From Streptomyces diastatochromogenes (GTDB lineage: Bacteria; Actinomycetota; Actinomycetes; Streptomycetales; Streptomycetaceae), in contig NZ_MCGQ01000045.1 of assembly GCF_002242805.1 (NCBI RefSeq), positions 22,786 to 86,785 of the forward strand: DNA of 64,000 nt, written 5' to 3'. The notes beneath the pieces are model-generated. The model saw nothing but the letters and a program-made list of their open reading frames with translations, made no database searches and was not told where the DNA came from. The stretch's first letter is position 1; each line of letters opens with the position of its first letter. The position numbers were made by a program, and so were the translations under genes. Positions 61,258 through 64,000 of the stretch are shown one piece after another.

Positions 61258-61584
61258 GCCGGCCTCGGGCACCCGGCTGGCGCGTCGGTGACTCACCCGT
61301 CACCCCTGCACGCGCCCGCCGTCGCAGCCGCCGGGGCGGCCCGGGAAGCGTGCCGTGCCGGTGGACGACATGCCTGACGGTTCGGCTTACGCGGCCTTCG
61401 CACACCGGACTCCTGATCGCACGACCCCTGCAAGAGGTCCAGCCTCCTGCGCCGCGTCCCGGCACACCGGTGATTGCTCCACCTGGCGGCATGTTCCGGG
61501 GGCCGGGGTCGTGGGGGCGGTGCGGTGTCCACCGTGGCCACGGCAACACCCCACCGCCCGCGACGACTTCGAGTCAGGCCCTGG
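61258..61584. other. intergenic region between AKR and phosphatase genes
   Basis: About 327 bases on the minus-strand side between the end of the aldo/keto reductase gene and the phosphatase start. The only structure I can support is the stem at 61524-61550. No convincing promoter for the phosphatase or small ORF was seen. Confidence 0.5.
61524..61550 (-). terminator. stem-loop after the aldo/keto reductase gene
   Basis: GGTGT (61524-61528) pairs with ACACC (61546-61550) and the inner CCGTGGCCACGG is a perfect 12-base dyad. It lies 35 bases beyond the AKR stop and could terminate that transcript. There is no T-run. Confidence 0.35.
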
Positions 61585-62610
61585 TCAGGCCTCCCGCCCC
61601 ACGGACGTGAACGACATGTCCGGGTAGCGGTCGCCCGCCACCCGGCCGGCGATCGGCTCCAGTAGGGCCAGCTCGTCGGTGGTCAGCACGATCCGGGTGG
61701 CCGCGGTGTTCTCGAGGAGGCGGCTGCGCTTGCGGGTCCCCGGGATCGGTATCACGGTCAGGCCGTGCACCTGGGCCCGCTGGTGCACCCAGGCGAGGGC
61801 GATCTGCGCCGTGGTGGCGCCATGGTCGGCCGCGATCTTGCGCAGGGGCTCCAGGAGAGCGGCGTTCGCCTTGGCGTTGTCGCCGCTGAAGCGCGGCTGG
61901 AACTGCCGGAAGTCGCTGCTGGAGAGCTCCGTGCTCGCGTCGGCGAAGGCGCCGGCCAGAAAGCCCCGGCCCAGCGGCGAGTACGGCACGAACGCGACCC
62001 CCAGCTCGGTGGCCGCGCCCACCGCGCTGCGCTCGACGTCCCGGCTGAACACCGACCACTCCGACTGCAGGGCGGTGATCGGGTGCACGGCGTGTGCCTC
62101 GCGCAGCTCGGCGCCGGTGACCTCGCTCAGGCCGAGGTGCTTGACCTTGCCCTCCCGCACCAGTTCCGCCATGGCGCCGACGGACTCGGCGAGCGGGACG
62201 GCGGGGTCGCGCCGGTGCATGTAGTAGAGGTCGATGACCTCGACGTTCAGGCGGCGCAGGCTCGCCTCGACCGCGTTCTTCAGGTAGGCGGGCTCGTTGC
62301 GGATACCGCGGTGGAGCGGGTCGTTCGCACGGCGCTCGATGCCGAACTTGGTGGCGAGCGTGATCTCGTCGCGGTGCGCGGCGACGAACGGCGCGAGGAA
62401 CTCCTCGTTGGCGCCGGTGCCGTAGACATCGGCGGTGTCGATGAGGGTGACGCCGGCCTCGAGGGTGGCCTCCAGGGTGTCGCGGGCCGCCGCGACGTCC
62501 GTCTCTCCGTAGGCGTTGGTGATGCCCATGGCGCCGAAGCCCTGGACGCCGACCAGGGGGCCGCCGGTGCCCAGCTCGATCTTGCGGATCTGTTCGATGG
62601 CGTGGCTCAT
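61585..62610 (-). CDS. aldo/keto reductase
   Basis: The protein is 341 residues from ATG 62610. The catalytic tetrad is present: Asp and Tyr in LIDTADVYG, Lys in LATKFG, His in DLYYMHRRD. NADPH-loop residues are in IPGTRKRSRLLENTAA. It resembles the AKR11/AKR13 group of soluble bacterial reductases that reduce aldehydes and ketones. Upstream is an inverted repeat (62629-62644), and TAGCGT seven bases before the ATG may give a leaderless transcript. It is divergent from a flavin monooxygenase, and the pair may share a regulator. Confidence 0.87.
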   Translation of the reverse strand: MSHAIEQIRKIELGTGGPLVGVQGFGAMGITNAYGETDVAAARDTLEATLEAGVTLIDTADVYGTGANEEFLAPFVAAHRDEITLATKFGIERRANDPLHRGIRNEPAYLKNAVEASLRRLNVEVIDLYYMHRRDPAVPLAESVGAMAELVREGKVKHLGLSEVTGAELREAHAVHPITALQSEWSVFSRDVERSAVGAATELGVAFVPYSPLGRGFLAGAFADASTELSSSDFRQFQPRFSGDNAKANAALLEPLRKIAADHGATTAQIALAWVHQRAQVHGLTVIPIPGTRKRSRLLENTAATRIVLTTDELALLEPIAGRVAGDRYPDMSFTSVGREA

Positions 62611-62628
62611 GCCGGCCACGCTAGATCG

Positions 62629-62644
62629 TTCGAGTGTGCTCGAA
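62629..62644. promoter_or_regulatory. TTCGAG-TGTG-CTCGAA inverted repeat
   Basis: Perfect 6-base arms lie 19 bases before the aldo/keto reductase start, overlapping its likely promoter. It is a plausible repressor site. Confidence 0.4.
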
Positions 62645-62693
62645 GCAAGTGCGTTCCGCGCCAGGCTTCCTGGATCGGTCGACGTGGCGGGGG

Positions 62694-62717
62694 TATAGTA
62701 TTCATCGACCGATGAAT
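62694..62717 (+). promoter_or_regulatory. -10 box with ATTCATCG-AC-CGATGAAT operator
   Basis: TATAGT (62694-62699) is directly followed by an 18-base dyad with perfect 8-base arms (62700-62707 and 62710-62717). The expected transcription start falls inside it. The monooxygenase ATG is at 62752. No -35 is convincing, so an activator or a weak promoter under repression is possible. Confidence 0.55.
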
Positions 62718-62751
62718 TACTGCTCTCCTCTCGTGAAGGGCAGGGGCTGCA

Positions 62752-63984
62752 ATGGAGCAGACCACGTGCTGTGTGGTGGGAGGCGGTCCTGCGGGCATGG
62801 TGCTCGCGCTGCTGCTGGCCCGGGCCGGCGTCGCGGTGACGGTCCTGGAGAAGCACGGCGACTTCCTGCGCGACTTCCGCGGCGACACCGTCCACCCCTC
62901 CACGCTGGCCCTCCTGGACGACCTGGGGCTGGCCGAACGCTTCGCCGAGCTGCCGCAGCGCCGGGTGAACACCGTCCAGCTGCCGGTCGGAGCCGGCCGC
63001 TCGACGGTCACCGTCGCGGACCTCACGGTGCTGCGCGGGCCCTACAACTACGTGGCGATGGTGCCCCAGTGGGACCTCTTGGACCTCCTCGCGGACGAAG
63101 CCCGGCGCGAGCCGTCCTTCCAGCTGAGGATGAACACCGAAGCGACCTCCTTCCTGATCGAGTCGGGACGGGTGACCGGGGTGCGCTACCGCACCGCCGA
63201 CGGCCGCACCGGCGAGCTGCGCGCCCTCCTCACCGTCGCCTGCGACGGCCGCGGATCACTGGCGCGCTCCCGGCCGGAACTGGGACTGCGCAGCTTCACC
63301 TGCCCGATGGACGCCTGGTGGTTCCGCCTGCCGCGGCATCAGGGCGACCCGCGGGGACTCGTCGGCGGCGCCGGGGACCGCTTCCTGACCGCGATGATCG
63401 ACCGCGGCGACTACTGGCAGTGCGCCGGACTCATTCCGAAGGGCACCGACGCGCAACGCCGTGCCGCGGGCCTGGACCGGTTCCTGGCCCAGTTCACCGC
63501 GGCCGTCCCGTGGATCGCCGACCGCTCGCACGCCCTGCGCTCGTGGGACGAGGTCAAGCTCCTGGACGTACGCCTGGACCGCCTGCGCCGCTGGCACCGT
63601 CCGGGGCTGCTGTGCATCGGCGACGCCGCGCACGCGATGTCCCCGGTCTTCGGCATCGGCATCAACCTCGCGGTCCAGGACGCCGTGGCCGCCGCCCGCT
63701 ATCTGACCGGGCCACTGCGCAGCGGGACCGTGGGCCTGCGCGACGTACGCGGTGTGCAGCGGCGGCGCCTTCCGACCACGGTCGTCACCCAGGCGCTCCA
63801 GCGCACGGCCCACGCCCTCTTCATCGCTCCCGTCCTGCAGGGCCGTCCGCCTCTCGGCAGCGCGGACCGGGCCCAGCGCCTCGCACGCCTGGTCGCCGGG
63901 TCACGATGGATCCGGCGCCTGCCCGCGTACTTCATCGGCTACGGCGCACTTCGGGAACGTCCTCCTGAGGTGGCCGTCCGTTAG
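62752..63984 (+). CDS. FAD-dependent monooxygenase, PHBH fold
   Basis: The protein is 410 residues from ATG 62752, six bases after AGGGG. FAD-binding CCVVGGGPAGMVLALLLARA opens it, then VACDGRGSLARSR (DG motif) and LLCIGDAAHAMSPVFGIGIN (GD motif). It lacks the C-terminal thioredoxin-like tail of the larger paralogue at 47864-49423. The FRGDTVHPSTL segment near residue 45 is typical of the RDH/PgaE-like branch. A small aromatic or polyketide substrate is likely. An operator-like dyad overlaps its transcription start. Confidence 0.87.
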   Translation: MEQTTCCVVGGGPAGMVLALLLARAGVAVTVLEKHGDFLRDFRGDTVHPSTLALLDDLGLAERFAELPQRRVNTVQLPVGAGRSTVTVADLTVLRGPYNYVAMVPQWDLLDLLADEARREPSFQLRMNTEATSFLIESGRVTGVRYRTADGRTGELRALLTVACDGRGSLARSRPELGLRSFTCPMDAWWFRLPRHQGDPRGLVGGAGDRFLTAMIDRGDYWQCAGLIPKGTDAQRRAAGLDRFLAQFTAAVPWIADRSHALRSWDEVKLLDVRLDRLRRWHRPGLLCIGDAAHAMSPVFGIGINLAVQDAVAAARYLTGPLRSGTVGLRDVRGVQRRRLPTTVVTQALQRTAHALFIAPVLQGRPPLGSADRAQRLARLVAGSRWIRRLPAYFIGYGALRERPPEVAVR

Positions 63985-64000
63985 AGGGCGTTTTGCTCCA

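Overview
The window is high-GC actinobacterial chromosome, most likely Streptomyces. The signs are strong third-position GC bias, many GTG/TTG starts, possible leaderless genes, a large SARP-type regulator, Tat and lipoprotein exports, and many FAD monooxygenases. There are no rRNA or tRNA genes, no CRISPR array and no intact transposase. It reads as accessory or chromosome-arm sequence.

Layout. 1-5.6 kb: a truncated GAF/PAS sensor, a Tat-exported cysteine-hydrolase-like protein, an MFS exporter, a small lipoprotein, an Smr-domain protein and a PaaX-like regulator. 5.7-11.5 kb: a secreted alpha/beta hydrolase whose 3' end is repeated in tandem, a 14-TM-type exporter, and a divergent pair made of a Baeyer-Villiger-type monooxygenase and a Rieske oxygenase. 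11.5-13.4 kb: a secreted GH5 glycanase with a three-repeat C-terminal domain.

13.5-36.4 kb is the most unusual part. A six-gene minus-strand operon of about 19 kb starts from a near-consensus promoter at 32606-32635. In transcription order it encodes an S8 subtilisin-like protease, a 1549-residue protein with a DUF6603-like core and a C-terminal kelch propeller, a free kelch propeller, and three large proteins (1093, 1752 and 626 aa) that I cannot assign to a named family. The reading frames touch or overlap, which suggests translational coupling and fixed stoichiometry. Divergent from it is a TPR / M14 carboxypeptidase / seven-bladed-propeller fusion with recently duplicated blades and TPRs. 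None of the seven proteins shows an N-terminal signal peptide. This is my candidate for an undescribed system.

36.4-50.8 kb: a small PSQAEGER-repeat protein, a glycosyltransferase remnant, a ricin-B/RlpA-like secreted protein, an EamA exporter divergent from a LysR regulator with a dyad over its own start, an MMPL exporter, a BBE-like oxidase behind a SARP regulator, DoxX, a PHBH-fold monooxygenase, a small exported protein and an ankyrin protein. 50.8-56.5 kb: a TetR gene divergent from a four-gene molybdenum aldehyde oxidase operon (PaoA-, PaoB- and PaoC-like subunits plus XdhC), with paired palindromes inside the promoter. 56.5-59.1 kb: an epoxide-hydrolase-like, NmrA-like and SnoaL-like operon behind twin AAACCGATCGGTTT operators. 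59.1-64 kb: an MBL-fold hydrolase, a membrane SpoIIE-type phosphatase, an aldo/keto reductase and a divergent PHBH-fold monooxygenase.

Palindromic operator candidates stand out in several intergenic regions, several of them set exactly on -35/-10 elements or on a start codon. All functions are inferred from sequence motifs and remembered family patterns; no database search was run.
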